Origin: Methanosarcina barkeri 3
GTDB taxonomy: Archaea; Halobacteriota; Methanosarcinia; Methanosarcinales; Methanosarcinaceae
Length of the DNA stretch: 64,000 bases
Direction: 5' to 3'
Assembly: GCF_000970305.1 (NCBI RefSeq)
Contig: NZ_CP009517.1
Span: 2,170,001 to 2,234,000 of the forward strand
The translations under genes were made by a program, and so were the position numbers. Below the pieces are notes generated by a model. The model was not told the origin of the DNA. It saw only the letters and a list, made by a program, of their open reading frames with translations, and made no database searches. Positions 53,171 through 62,388 of the stretch are shown piece after piece. How positions within the stretch are numbered: the stretch's first letter is position 1; each line of letters starts with the position of its first letter.

Positions 53171-54381
53171 TGGAACCGCTTCTTTTATTCTTCTATATTA
53201 CAGGATTCACCTGCTTTTCTGTAGGTATTCTGACGATTCCATATTATCCACTATCTTTGGCTTTCGAAATGCGCAAAAGCAAACAGGACATATTCAACAG
53301 CAAGGATCCCTTTGTCTCTATAGTGGTACCAGCCTATAACGAAGGAAAAGTGATAGGCCATTGTATAAAGTCCATTCTAGAATCAAATTATTCAGAATAT
53401 GAGGTTATCCTAGTAGATGATGGTTCATCTGATAATACACTTGAAGAGATGCAGCGTTATGAAACGAACTCTCACGTAATTGTGGTAACCAAGAAAAATG
53501 GAGGCAAAGCCTCAGCTCTTAACGTGGGACTAAAACTAGCCAAAGGAGAAGTAATATTCTTCGTCGATGCTGACGGCATCTTTGCTCCTGATACCATAAG
53601 CAAGATGCTCAGTGGTTTTATCAGCGAAGATGTAGGTGCAGTATGTGGCAACGATGCTCCCATTAACGTTACTAATCTTCAGACAAAACTGGCGAACTTG
53701 CTCACTCATGTAGGCACAGGCTTTGTGCGTAGAGCACTATCTTCTATCGATTGCCTTCCTGTCGTATCTGGCAATATAGGTGCCTTCCGATATAGCACTC
53801 TTGAAAAGACTGGTCCCTTCTTAGAGGGATTTATAGGCGAAGACATAGAATTGACCTGGCGTGTGCACAGGGCAGGTTACAAAATAGTGTTTCAACCTTG
53901 GGCCATAGTATATGCAGAATCACCCTCAACTATCACGGGCCTGTGGAAGCAGCGCGTGCGATGGGCACGTGGGCTACTTAAGACAGCTTATATTCACCGA
54001 GATATGTTATTCAATCCAAAGTATGCCCCTTTTGCTTTTTATTTGCCAATTAACTTAACATCAATGATTATCATACCTTTGCTACAGTTGATATCAATCC
54101 TACTGTTACCGGTCTTGCTATATCTCAACGTTAATCCCATCCCTTTGAGCTGGATAAGCATCATGGGTTGGCTTGGTATGTTCTCTGCCATTTTTGCATT
54201 ATTATTTGCTATTGCTCTTGACCGAGCTTGGTCTGATTTAAAATACTTCTACGTGATACCATTATGGGTACTATATTCCTTAATGATGGATGTAGTAATG
54301 CTATGGGCGATCATCGTTGAGCTGCGTAAAGAGGAGGCAAAATGGAACAAGCTAGATCGGACCGGCATTGTAAGCCGCTGA
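53170..54381 (+). CDS. Processive GT2 glycosyltransferase (PgaC/NodC-like)
   Basis: A 403-residue membrane GT2. One N-terminal helix (about 1-23), then the catalytic domain with VSIVVPAYNEGKVI near 50, DDGSSDNT near 81, FFVDADGIF near 134, GEDIELTWR near 222 and the processivity motif QRVRWARG near 259; then three to four helices. These QxxRW enzymes extend beta-linked polymers such as poly-GlcNAc or hyaluronan. The ATG at 53170 overlaps the ATP-grasp stop; a TTG two codons earlier is possible. Together with PIG-L deacetylase this is similar in logic to poly-N-acetylglucosamine systems. Confidence 0.93.
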   Translation: MEPLLLFFYITGFTCFSVGILTIPYYPLSLAFEMRKSKQDIFNSKDPFVSIVVPAYNEGKVIGHCIKSILESNYSEYEVILVDDGSSDNTLEEMQRYETNSHVIVVTKKNGGKASALNVGLKLAKGEVIFFVDADGIFAPDTISKMLSGFISEDVGAVCGNDAPINVTNLQTKLANLLTHVGTGFVRRALSSIDCLPVVSGNIGAFRYSTLEKTGPFLEGFIGEDIELTWRVHRAGYKIVFQPWAIVYAESPSTITGLWKQRVRWARGLLKTAYIHRDMLFNPKYAPFAFYLPINLTSMIIIPLLQLISILLLPVLLYLNVNPIPLSWISIMGWLGMFSAIFALLFAIALDRAWSDLKYFYVIPLWVLYSLMMDVVMLWAIIVELRKEEAKWNKLDRTGIVSR

Positions 54382-54436
54382 GAGATTCCAATGCAATAAT
54401 ATGCAGAATAGCTGTTGTTTTATTATAATATTCATT

Positions 54437-54583
54437 GGTTTCGTTGCAAAAAGTCTTGTTCTTTTACAAAAGAACTAAAAAACTTCATAATAGGAGAATT
54501 AATGATTTATATTATCCGGAAAATGATACGTAAGGTTGCCAATTATAGCCTAAAAGTGCGAGACGAAAATTTTGCAACAAACC
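54437..54583. mobile_element. 147 bp MITE, IS6-like ends
   Basis: Terminal repeats GGTTTCGTTGCAAAA and, reverse-complemented at the right, GGTTTGTTGCAAAAT. The GGTTnnGTTGCAAA form resembles ends of IS6/IS240-family elements. No transposase is inside. No exact 8 bp target duplication was found. Confidence 0.65.
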
Positions 54584-54671
54584 TACTTTTGGTACCTAGT
54601 CTCACCAATCACCTTTCTAATATCAAGTTCATCATAAATACCAGAAACGATTCCGTAATGATCAAGAAAAC

Positions 54672-54712
54672 GTGTTGTAAAGAAGAAGTGTTGTAAAGAA
54701 GAAGTGTTGTAA
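54672..54712. repeat. 16 bp tandem repeat
   Basis: Two full copies and one partial copy of GTGTTGTAAAGAAGAA, perfectly matched; a slippage array. Confidence 0.85.
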
Positions 54713-55027
54713 TAACTATAATTAAATCCTGATACATTCGTTATCGGTTAAGATACGATCCATTAAAAATGTGTTACTATTATCATGTTTTTCTGTAAAC
54801 CTGTAAAGTAAATCAAGATGCGTGGATAATTGTAGCCATGTTATGGCTAACTGATTCATTAACAGAAGACAAATGAATCCAGATAAAGACAAGATATTTT
54901 TTAATATAATATAGTAATAGAGAAATAGATGAATTAATCAGACATCTGCGGAAGATCAGATTCAGCCATCTTGAGCGAACAAAGTTAGCGAAAATGTCTC
55001 CATCCTCCCGAAAACGTAACTCTGGTG

Positions 55028-55465
55028 TTAAAACATTTTCTCGAAATACAGGTACCCCCTTTCTTCTTTCTGAAAAGTGAAACCGCATTTAAGGTACATG
55101 TCTATTGCTTTCGTGAGGGTTGAATCGGTTTTAAGAAACGCACCTGAGCAGTTTTTCTCAGCAAAATTGAGAGCAGTTCCGAAGAGCTGCTTTCCGTAGC
55201 CTTTACTTCTGAAAGCCTTTTTAAGGTAAATACGCCGGATTTCACACAGGTTTCCGTCAAGTTTTCGGACGCCTGCGGTGCCTACGACTTTACCGTCAAC
55301 GATCCCCACGAAAAACACGCCTCCGCTTCCAAAGTAGTAATCGTTTATGTCATTGAGGTCGGCATCTTTTAGCCTGTCAGGTTCAAAGCCGTGCTCCATC
55401 AGAACTCCAAGCACAACTTCACAGACCTCTTTCTTTCTGGAATCATCATATCTCTGGATTATCAT
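55028..55465 (-). CDS. GNAT-family N-acetyltransferase
   Basis: A 145-residue GNAT protein. The acetyl-CoA loop is FRSKGYGKQLFGTA near 88-101, preceded by the CEIRRIYLKKA strand, and the end has YLKCGFTFQKEERGYLYFEK. The FFVGIVDGKVVGTAGV strand pair is near 50-65. It acetylates an unknown amine. It is on the same strand as the M20 amidohydrolase upstream, separated by a 100 bp repeat-bearing gap. Confidence 0.92.
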   Translation of the reverse strand: MIIQRYDDSRKKEVCEVVLGVLMEHGFEPDRLKDADLNDINDYYFGSGGVFFVGIVDGKVVGTAGVRKLDGNLCEIRRIYLKKAFRSKGYGKQLFGTALNFAEKNCSGAFLKTDSTLTKAIDMYLKCGFTFQKEERGYLYFEKMF

Positions 55466-55482
55466 TTAACTCATTCCGCAAA

Positions 55483-55568
55483 GAACAGTTCATTTCCTGT
55501 TCACCTATTGCAAGGGACAGTTCACTTCCTGCTCATCTATCACAAGGGACAGTTCATTTCCTGTTCAC
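55483..55568. repeat. Tandem repeat, about 37 bp unit
   Basis: Two and a half units carrying GGGACAGTTCACTTCCTG and TTCACCTATTGCAA, between the M20 and GNAT genes. The last unit touches the M20 stop. Confidence 0.8.
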
Positions 55569-56842
55569 CTGTCGATTTTCAGGCTTTTTCTTAAGGGTTC
55601 TGTGTTAAAACAGCCCTGAGAATTAAGATATTTTTCCGGGTTTTTGAGAAAATCCAGAGAAAGAGTATAAAATATTTCAGTGCCGGTAACCAGGATCTCT
55701 TCATCAATATCAAACTTGCAAGAGTGATTGATTTCCACAATCTTTTTTTCCTTGTTTAGGGTACCCAGGGAAATGAAAATTCCCGGAACTTTCTGCAAGT
55801 AACTTGCAAAGTCTTCGGCGGCAAAGGTTTTTTCGAGTTCAGGGTAGACTGTAAGTTCCGGAAAACTTTCCTGCAGCTTTGAATTTACAGCACTTGTGAA
55901 CTTAGGATTATTCACAAGAACAGGATAGCCGTGCAGTATATCTAGCTCGTAGTCCGGAAAACCTGAAAATTCTTCTCCTGGTTTTACATATCTTTTTACT
56001 ACCTCGTCCAGGCACTCCTTTATTGTCCTGTCAATGATATCCGTAGTTTCCCGGTCAAAAGTTCGGTAACTTCCAAGAATCTCTACAGTGTCAGGAACTC
56101 TATTGAACTGAGCTCCTCCTCGAATCCTTCCCACTCCAACAATATACCTATCCGGTTCAAGCTGTTTTTTCAGGGCAGGATAAAGATTACTCAGAAAATC
56201 CGTTGCCATTCGGACGGGATCAATGCAGCTTTCAGGCTTTGAGATATGGCCTCCCTTTCCTTTAACGATCACTTCAAACCGATTGGTGCTTGCCATGAAA
56301 GGTCCGGGACGAAAACCCACACTTCCAGACTCGTGATTTGTAAAAATGTGCATGCCCATAATCGCATCTACACCCTCAAGCCCTCCCTCTGCAATTACCC
56401 TCTCCGAACCGCCCGGAGGAATTTCTTCGGCAGGCTGGAAGATAAGGCGGACTTCTCCCGGAAAATTCCTGTTTTCCTGAAAAAGCCGTGCAGCCCCAAA
56501 AAGCATTGCCATGTGTCCGTCGTGTCCGCAAGCGTGCATAATTCCATCGTTTCTGGAGATATAGTTAGTATTTCTTTCAGTCAACTCTTCCTGCACCTGC
56601 AGTCCATCCGTATCCGATCGAAGGGCAATACAGGGACCAGGTAACGTCCCCCGAATGCTTGCAAGTACGCCGGTATCTGCTATTTTTCTGGCTTCTACTC
56701 CCAGTTCTCCAAGGATTTTCAGAATTTTTTTCTGGGTCTCGTATTCTTCAAAACTGAGTTCTGGATATCTGTGAAATTCGCGCCTGAGCTGTATAATCCA
56801 GGCCTCAAGCGCTTCTGTACTCGAATTTTCTCTCAAAAGCAT
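55565..56842 (-). CDS. M20 family amidohydrolase (N-acyl-amino-acid type)
   Basis: A 425-residue metal-dependent amidohydrolase of the M20D branch (IAA-amino-acid hydrolase or hippurate hydrolase-like). The motifs are RREFHRYPELSFEEYET near 20-36, IALRSDTDGLQVQEE near 71, HACGHDGHMAMLFGAA near 103-118 (metal ligands), IFQPAEEIPPGGSERVI near 134 (catalytic Glu pair), and FAAEDFASYLQKVPG near 350. It releases acyl groups from amino acids or similar amides in the cytoplasm. The length is slightly above the usual 390 because of about 30 extra C-terminal residues. Confidence 0.95.
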   Translation of the reverse strand: MLLRENSSTEALEAWIIQLRREFHRYPELSFEEYETQKKILKILGELGVEARKIADTGVLASIRGTLPGPCIALRSDTDGLQVQEELTERNTNYISRNDGIMHACGHDGHMAMLFGAARLFQENRNFPGEVRLIFQPAEEIPPGGSERVIAEGGLEGVDAIMGMHIFTNHESGSVGFRPGPFMASTNRFEVIVKGKGGHISKPESCIDPVRMATDFLSNLYPALKKQLEPDRYIVGVGRIRGGAQFNRVPDTVEILGSYRTFDRETTDIIDRTIKECLDEVVKRYVKPGEEFSGFPDYELDILHGYPVLVNNPKFTSAVNSKLQESFPELTVYPELEKTFAAEDFASYLQKVPGIFISLGTLNKEKKIVEINHSCKFDIDEEILVTGTEIFYTLSLDFLKNPEKYLNSQGCFNTEPLRKSLKIDR

Positions 56843-56996
56843 TCCCTCGGATGTTCTGCATTTGCAGTCTATTCCGTTTACTGGTCCGTAATATTTATTG
56901 TCTTTATATCGACTGGTAGTAATATTAAGAATTATTAAGAATTTTTTACTTTAGGGTGTTCTATTTCAATATACTTTATTTATGTCTATTTTATTC

Positions 56997-57064
56997 CTTC
57001 AGTATATTTCCCTTAAGTCTTTCAGTATATTTCCCTTAAGTCTTTCAGTATATTTCCCTTAAGT
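56997..57064. repeat. 23 bp tandem repeat, three copies
   Basis: Three near-perfect copies of CTTTCAGTATATTTCCCTTA (continuing AGT), the first lacking one base. Confidence 0.9.
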
Positions 57065-57162
57065 ATCTGTAACTCCAGGTATATTATCCATGTTGCTACG
57101 TCATTTATTACATAACATGCCATTTGTTACATAACATACCGTTTAATCCAGAACTTTTCGCT

Positions 57163-57187
57163 AAAGCCTTTTTAAAAGGCTTTTTTT
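57163..57187 (+). terminator. Hairpin followed by T run
   Basis: AAAGCCTTTT and AAAAGGCTTT pair as a 10 bp stem around one T, followed by TTTT. It resembles a factor-independent terminator, yet no gene ends here on the plus strand. Confidence 0.5.
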
Positions 57188-57327
57188 AAAACACATGATA
57201 ACTATATACAGAATTAACAATACATTTCATATTATTCATTATAGATTATTATAAAGTTCAGCCATTAAGGTTCCTTAAACCAGAGTACTTTGCAGTACTC
57301 CCATAATTTCCAGGATGGATGGTATAA

Positions 57328-58269
57328 ATGCTAAAAACACGTCTGAGGGATTTTCTTGTCACGAAAGACAACTGGTTTTTTGCGGTTTCAGACTATTTCC
57401 GTAGGGATGGAATCCGCTCCACACTCCGCTACGTGCCCGATGAGAACGGGAAAAGGGAGTTAAACGGAATAAGATACAAAAAATATGACTTCGGTCCGGC
57501 TTTTGAATTCATGAGTGAACATAAACCTGAATGGGTGCAGGATGTTCACGTAGTGCCTGAATCCGAGGTAAAGCAGGTGCTTCGCCCATCGGATGCGATT
57601 CCCAGGCTTGTAAACTCTGACAGTCGCGTAAGGGCAATCGTAAAAGCACTTGACCTGGCAGGTGTTCCCAGGACAAGCATGGGAGTTACGGGCTCGATGC
57701 TTGCAGGACTCCAGAACGAGAACTCGGATATTGACTTTGTTGTTTACGGCCCTGTATGGTTCAGAGCAAGGGATGCAATAACCGCAGCAAAACAGCAGGA
57801 GGGGCCCATTGAAGAAATCAATGAGGAAATGTGGAAGAGAATCTATACAAAGAGAATTCCGGAGATTTCATTTGATGAGTTCATGCTGCACGAATCGAGA
57901 AAAGGTAACAGAGGCATGGTCGAAGGGACTTACTTTGACCTCCTTTTCGTAAGGGAATGGGACCAGATTAAAGAGCCTCTCCTGCGTGGGAAGGATACTG
58001 TCAAAATGAAAATCGAAGCCAAAGTTACAAATGCTGACTTTGCTTTTGACAGCCCTGCGTATTACAAGGTCGAACACGATGAAATAGACCACGTGCTCTC
58101 ATATACCCATACCTATGCAGGCCAGGCGCTTCCCGGAGAACTGATAGAAGCTCGAGGCATCGTCGAAGAAGTAGGAGATATCAAGCGACTTGTTGTGGGC
58201 ACTTCAAGGGAACCAAAAGGAGAATGGATAAGGTCTCTTACCTGGCTTGAGAAATGCGGATATCGGTAA
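57328..58269 (+). CDS. Archaeal predicted nucleotidyltransferase
   Basis: A 313-residue protein with a polymerase-beta-like nucleotidyltransferase core: GVTGSMLAGLQNENSDIDFVV near 128-148, i.e. the GS and DxD metal-binding pattern. The N-terminal RLRDFLVTKDNWFFAVSDYF and C-terminal ALPGELIEARGIVEEVGD regions are typical of a conserved archaeal family of unknown substrate. Only one gene follows before a strong bidirectional hairpin. A role in RNA or small-molecule nucleotidylation is a family-level guess. Confidence 0.85.
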   Translation: MLKTRLRDFLVTKDNWFFAVSDYFRRDGIRSTLRYVPDENGKRELNGIRYKKYDFGPAFEFMSEHKPEWVQDVHVVPESEVKQVLRPSDAIPRLVNSDSRVRAIVKALDLAGVPRTSMGVTGSMLAGLQNENSDIDFVVYGPVWFRARDAITAAKQQEGPIEEINEEMWKRIYTKRIPEISFDEFMLHESRKGNRGMVEGTYFDLLFVREWDQIKEPLLRGKDTVKMKIEAKVTNADFAFDSPAYYKVEHDEIDHVLSYTHTYAGQALPGELIEARGIVEEVGDIKRLVVGTSREPKGEWIRSLTWLEKCGYR

Positions 58270-58437
58270 AATAATTGAATGTAGATAAAATGATTTGATA
58301 TCAATAAAACATTGGATACCGGTAAATGATTGGATGTGTTAAAACGATTGGACGCAGGTAAAACAGTGTGGAACAGTGTGGATATCGCTAAAAAATCAAA
58401 AGCGTAAACTTAATGAATGTAATTTGCTCAAAGAATG

Positions 58438-58477
58438 CAACTTTTTACTTCAGTCTGGACACTGAAGTAAAAAGTTG
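58438..58477. terminator. 17 bp perfect hairpin between convergent genes
   Basis: CAACTTTTTACTTCAGT and its exact complement surround CTGGAC. It lies between the 3' ends of the nucleotidyltransferase and PKD genes, within a 370 bp spacer that also has degenerate repeats of TAAAATGATTGGAT type (58270-58375) and TTTTATTTTTTTATCCC type (58560-58650). It fits a bidirectional transcription end. Confidence 0.65.
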
Positions 58478-58641
58478 AAGAGAGGATAGAGATGGAAATA
58501 AAGCCTCTATGAGAAGACTTTCAACAAAAAAGCTTCTATACTCTAGCTTTTGTTTTAATTACCTTTTTTATTCCCGAATTTTATTTTTTTATCCCAGGAT
58601 TTTATTCTTTTGTCCTCGAATTTTATCTTTTTACCTCAGGA

Positions 58642-60147
58642 TTATTTCTTTCTATTTAATAGCCCATACAAAACCAGTAATTCAACTGCCACAAAGTCAA
58701 ATTTAAACCCTGGAGAGCTCTTTGTCTCTTCTTTTTCAATATCTGAAGCAAGGTTCTCCTGTTTATCCTTTTCAGATGTTTTCTCTTCGTTCAGGGTCTG
58801 ATTTTTTTCGATTTTGGATGAAGGAGTTTCAACCGATTGAATTCTCTTTTCGCTGCCTGAGATTGCAAAGGGAGAAAAACCAGATGTTTCTGCGGTAAAG
58901 TAGAAGTAAACGTTATCTTCTCTACTCAGGGTCGTAGGTAGCGGGTTCCAGACTCCATCACTGTAGCGGTACAGGGTTACAGTATCTTTACTGACTCCCT
59001 GTTCAATAGTCCAGGCTCTGTTCACCCTGAAATTTATTTGGGCATTTTCAAAATTCTCCCGACTTGAAAAGCCACTATTTCCAACCCAGAGATTTATATT
59101 CCTGTATACAGTTCCGGGCGCAGGTTCCTTAACAATTGACGATGTATTTTTTAGCATTTCTACAATAGCAGTTATTTTTCCAAAATTCTTTTTCGGATCA
59201 AACTCCACAGAGACTATTTCGTTTGTTTCGCCTTTAAAAGTGAAACATGTGTGGACCTCTTTGAAAACCTGTTCACTCGAAATTTCCTTTAGCTCGACAT
59301 TACTGGTTGATTCAGGAGAGACAGAACCTCCTCCGCCTCCTCCACTTCCTCCATTTCCTCCACTTCCTCCGCTACTTTCCCTATTTTCATAACTGGAAGT
59401 TCCCTCGGTGACGGTTATATATCCTGCTTTTGTTTGGGTAATATTTCTGTATTTATTATTAGTTGCTTTTAATATTACAGTGTAGGTTCCAGGACTCTCA
59501 TACGTGTAAACCGGATTCCTTTCATTTGAGTCAATGTTCCCGTTTCCGTCAAAGTCCCATTCCCAGGAATCAGGGTTGAAGGTAGATAAACCCGTGAACC
59601 GGACAATCAGAGGTGCAGGGCCAAGGAGAGGAACTGCGGAAAAGTTGGCTTCAGGTGGTGAAGAAGTAACTGTTACTTTTGAAAATCCTTCTACAGGGAC
59701 AGCAGAAACAGAATAAGCAGAGATCCTGCCCGAAAGTGTAAAGTTTCCAGGCTCGTAGTTTGAAGGCACAGTCACATTATACACAACTGTCCTTTCTTCC
59801 CCTGCTGAAAGGTTCTCAACCCAGATCCATTCCAGAGTGGATGCTTTGAATGTGCTGGTTTCCTGGAATACAGCCCCATTATTTTCCCACTCACTCACCT
59901 GCCACCCTTCAGGGAGATTTTCATCGAGCGTCAGGGATTCAATATCCTGATCTGTAATTATATGTACAGTTATTGCAAAACTCTCTCCTGGATCAACTGT
60001 TCCGGCAGAAATTTCCCTGTTTGCTTCTATTCCTGCGGCTGAAGCAGGGAGGATTATCCAGGCAAATAAAATAATCAGAGCGAAGCCTGAAATAAGGCCT
60101 GATAGTTTAATCCAGCTTTTATTCCTGAAAGTTTTGATGAGATTCAT
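58642..60147 (-). CDS. PKD and PGF-pre-PGF domain surface protein
   Basis: A 501-residue exported protein. The signal helix (LSGLISGFALIILFAWIILP) ends near residue 37; an N-terminal beta-rich domain with LDENLPEGWQVSEWE (typical of cell-wall repeat domains) covers about 40-165; a PKD module lies at about 168-248 (PDSWEWDFDGNGNIDSNERN); a Gly/Ser linker follows; then a PGF-pre-PGF-type domain at about 290-430 (NINLWVGNSGFSSRENFENA). The C-terminus SSPGFKFDFVAVELLVLYGL is a PGF sorting tail with the terminal NRKK. It is an archaeosortase-processed envelope protein. Confidence 0.92.
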   Translation of the reverse strand: MNLIKTFRNKSWIKLSGLISGFALIILFAWIILPASAAGIEANREISAGTVDPGESFAITVHIITDQDIESLTLDENLPEGWQVSEWENNGAVFQETSTFKASTLEWIWVENLSAGEERTVVYNVTVPSNYEPGNFTLSGRISAYSVSAVPVEGFSKVTVTSSPPEANFSAVPLLGPAPLIVRFTGLSTFNPDSWEWDFDGNGNIDSNERNPVYTYESPGTYTVILKATNNKYRNITQTKAGYITVTEGTSSYENRESSGGSGGNGGSGGGGGGSVSPESTSNVELKEISSEQVFKEVHTCFTFKGETNEIVSVEFDPKKNFGKITAIVEMLKNTSSIVKEPAPGTVYRNINLWVGNSGFSSRENFENAQINFRVNRAWTIEQGVSKDTVTLYRYSDGVWNPLPTTLSREDNVYFYFTAETSGFSPFAISGSEKRIQSVETPSSKIEKNQTLNEEKTSEKDKQENLASDIEKEETKSSPGFKFDFVAVELLVLYGLLNRKK

Positions 60148-60580
60148 AAGAAAGGACCCTTAATTCATTTCCAGATTTTACGGGTTTCCGATTTACGGCC
60201 ATCTGATTTGTTTTTGAGCTTGTTTCTTCTCCGATCTTCTTCTAGCTCATTTTTCTATTAGGTATGTGTTTTTCAGATCATTTCAGATATAACGAAATTA
60301 ACTTTATGATAATATTAACTATGTACTTCTGTATATTATTTATAACTGTCTTCTACCCTTTTATTCTAAAAATAAAAGTTAAAGTATTTACAGTCTATAG
60401 CCTTGAAAAACGCTAAATCTGAAAGGCAAAACCGGATATTTGAGAATGATAAGAAGCTATTCGGAATTTTAAAGTCATATCTAAAGTCCTGCAAAACTAT
60501 GTAGAAAAATGAAGAAATAGCCTCAAATAAAACTGCACCTAAAGCTAAATATAAATAAGAAAGTTACCTACACATCTATT
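60148..60580. other. Divergent promoter region
   Basis: About 430 bp AT-rich DNA between the divergent PKD and DUF4139 genes. It should carry both promoters. No gene seen. Confidence 0.45.
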
Positions 60581-62113
60581 ATGAAAATAAATAAAAGTTG
60601 TATCTTGCTTATTATGGCATCAAGCTTAATTTTAGCCACATCTGCAGCTTTCCTGTATCCTGACTTTTCCTTCCATCCTGATTATACAGTAAGCATAGCT
60701 CAAGCAGCTCAAGCAGATAGGTCTGAAACTACAATTAACGGAATAGAATCCAGTTCGAGCATAGTTACCAGAGTACAAACTTCAAATCCCCTGGAGATTC
60801 TCACTGCAGGTGCTCAGGCAATTGATTCGGGTACCGAAGTTACTGTTTATAATAATAACCTTGCTCTTGTAAAAGAAAAAAGGGAACTTGAACTTGATTC
60901 AGGAGTGAATAAAGTTGAATATAAGGATGTTGCTGCTCTTATTGACCCGACATCAGTAATGTTTGAGGATACGAAAAATAAGAATACTGTCGTACTGGAG
61001 CAGAACTATGAGTATGATCTCGTGAGCAGCCAGGAGCTCCTGGAGAAATTTCTGGACAAAGAAATTACCGTAACCGAAAAAGAAGGGGGTACATACACAG
61101 GGATTCTCATGAATTATAACGAGTACAAAGGTCTGGTACTCAAGTTAAGTGACGGAAAAGTTGTAACTCTTTCCGAAATCTCGAAAGTGGAATTTCCTGA
61201 CTCTGCCGGACTGCTCACAAAACCTACCCTTATCTGGCAAGTCTACTCGCCTTCTGCAGGCAAGAGGGATGTCCTCACTTCCTATCTTACAAACGGGATG
61301 AGCTGGAAAGCAAACTATATCGTAAAGACCAGTGCGGATGATAAGAAAGCCGATGTCCAGGGTTGGGTTACTGTTAATAATAAAGTAGGGACAACCTATG
61401 AGAACGCCAAATTGAAACTGGTTGCAGGGGATGTTCATCGTGTAACTGTACCGAAGGGAATGACTGCAAGAGAGCCAGCTGTAGAAGAAGGAGTTGCATA
61501 TGATGAAGCTGTGGAAAGTGTTGTTGAGGAATCCCTTTTTGAGTATCACCTGTATACACTTCAAAGACCGGCTACCCTCAGGAATAATCAGGTAAAACAA
61601 CTTTCCCTGCTCTCTGTCAATTCCGTGCCTGTAGAAAAAGAGCTCATTTTTGATATTTCAAAAAGTAGAGATGTGCAGGTCGCCCTGAGTTTCAACAATT
61701 CAAAAGAAAAAGGCCTTGGAATGCCTCTTCCTGCCGGGGTTTTGAGGGTATACAAAACTGACTCCGAAGGTCAGCTTCAATTCCTGGGGGAAGACAGCAT
61801 AAAGCACACCCCAAAAGACGAAGAGATAAAAGTTGTTGTTGGAAACGCTTTTGATGTAACAGGTAAAAGGACCCAGACCAATTACAGTAAGATCAGCTTG
61901 AATGTTTGGAGAGAAAGCTATGAAACCGAAATCAAAAACCACAAATCCGAGTCCCAGAAAGTAAAAATCGTAGAACACTTCTACGGTGACTGGGAAATCA
62001 CAACCAGCTCTGACCCTTACGAGAAAAAAGATGCTTATACCGCTGAATGGGATATAACCATACCAGCAGACGGCTCAAAGAAAGTTACTTACACCGTAAA
62101 ACGCAGTTATTAA
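60581..62113 (+). CDS. DUF4139 domain exported protein
   Basis: A 510-residue protein with an N-terminal signal helix (SCILLIMASSLILATSAAFL). The DUF4140-like part begins VTVYNNNLALVKEKRELEL near 87, and the DUF4139 part VYSPSAGKRDVLTSYLTNGM and SWKANYIVKTSADD near 223-250 continues to a beta-rich C-terminus ending WDITIPADGSKKVTYTVKRS. These proteins look like mucoidy-inhibitor-A relatives, but the substrate is unknown. The region lacks a sorting tail, so it is probably free or tethered by the signal helix. Monocistronic. Confidence 0.9.
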   Translation: MKINKSCILLIMASSLILATSAAFLYPDFSFHPDYTVSIAQAAQADRSETTINGIESSSSIVTRVQTSNPLEILTAGAQAIDSGTEVTVYNNNLALVKEKRELELDSGVNKVEYKDVAALIDPTSVMFEDTKNKNTVVLEQNYEYDLVSSQELLEKFLDKEITVTEKEGGTYTGILMNYNEYKGLVLKLSDGKVVTLSEISKVEFPDSAGLLTKPTLIWQVYSPSAGKRDVLTSYLTNGMSWKANYIVKTSADDKKADVQGWVTVNNKVGTTYENAKLKLVAGDVHRVTVPKGMTAREPAVEEGVAYDEAVESVVEESLFEYHLYTLQRPATLRNNQVKQLSLLSVNSVPVEKELIFDISKSRDVQVALSFNNSKEKGLGMPLPAGVLRVYKTDSEGQLQFLGEDSIKHTPKDEEIKVVVGNAFDVTGKRTQTNYSKISLNVWRESYETEIKNHKSESQKVKIVEHFYGDWEITTSSDPYEKKDAYTAEWDITIPADGSKKVTYTVKRSY

Positions 62114-62388
62114 CTCAGAAAAAAGAACAAATTGCCAAATGCAGATTTTACAATGCTGAAATCTGCAGAAAACCCAATCAAGAACCTGTAACTCTGGAAA
62201 AACGGAAAAACGAAAAATATGGATCTCATTAAACAGCTCTAAGCTTGTTGAAAGACAATTTACTTACCTAAAACAAGTCAGATTGGCTTAACTAAACATC
62301 TTCGTTAGAATTTATCTCTCTCAATCACAATCGTTGCACTGCATGATCAAGCAGACAATATTTATTGATTGGACTTTCGATAAAGTGC
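62114..62388. other. Spacer between convergent genes
   Basis: About 275 bp, no gene or hairpin recognised. Confidence 0.35.

Larger units (their letters stand above)
54382..55027. other. Spacer with MITE and slippage repeat
   Basis: About 650 bp that contains a MITE (54437-54583) and a 16 bp tandem repeat. A 93-codon open frame over the MITE has no coding character. No other gene. Confidence 0.5.
56843..57327. other. Divergent promoter region with repeats
   Basis: About 485 bp between divergent M20 and nucleotidyltransferase genes, containing a 23 bp tandem repeat and a terminator-like hairpin. No protein gene seen; a small RNA ending at the hairpin is conceivable. Confidence 0.45.

Noticed and set aside
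54415-54696. 93-codon open frame after the processive GT2
   Set aside because: Most of it lies within a MITE and a slippage repeat; no coding character.
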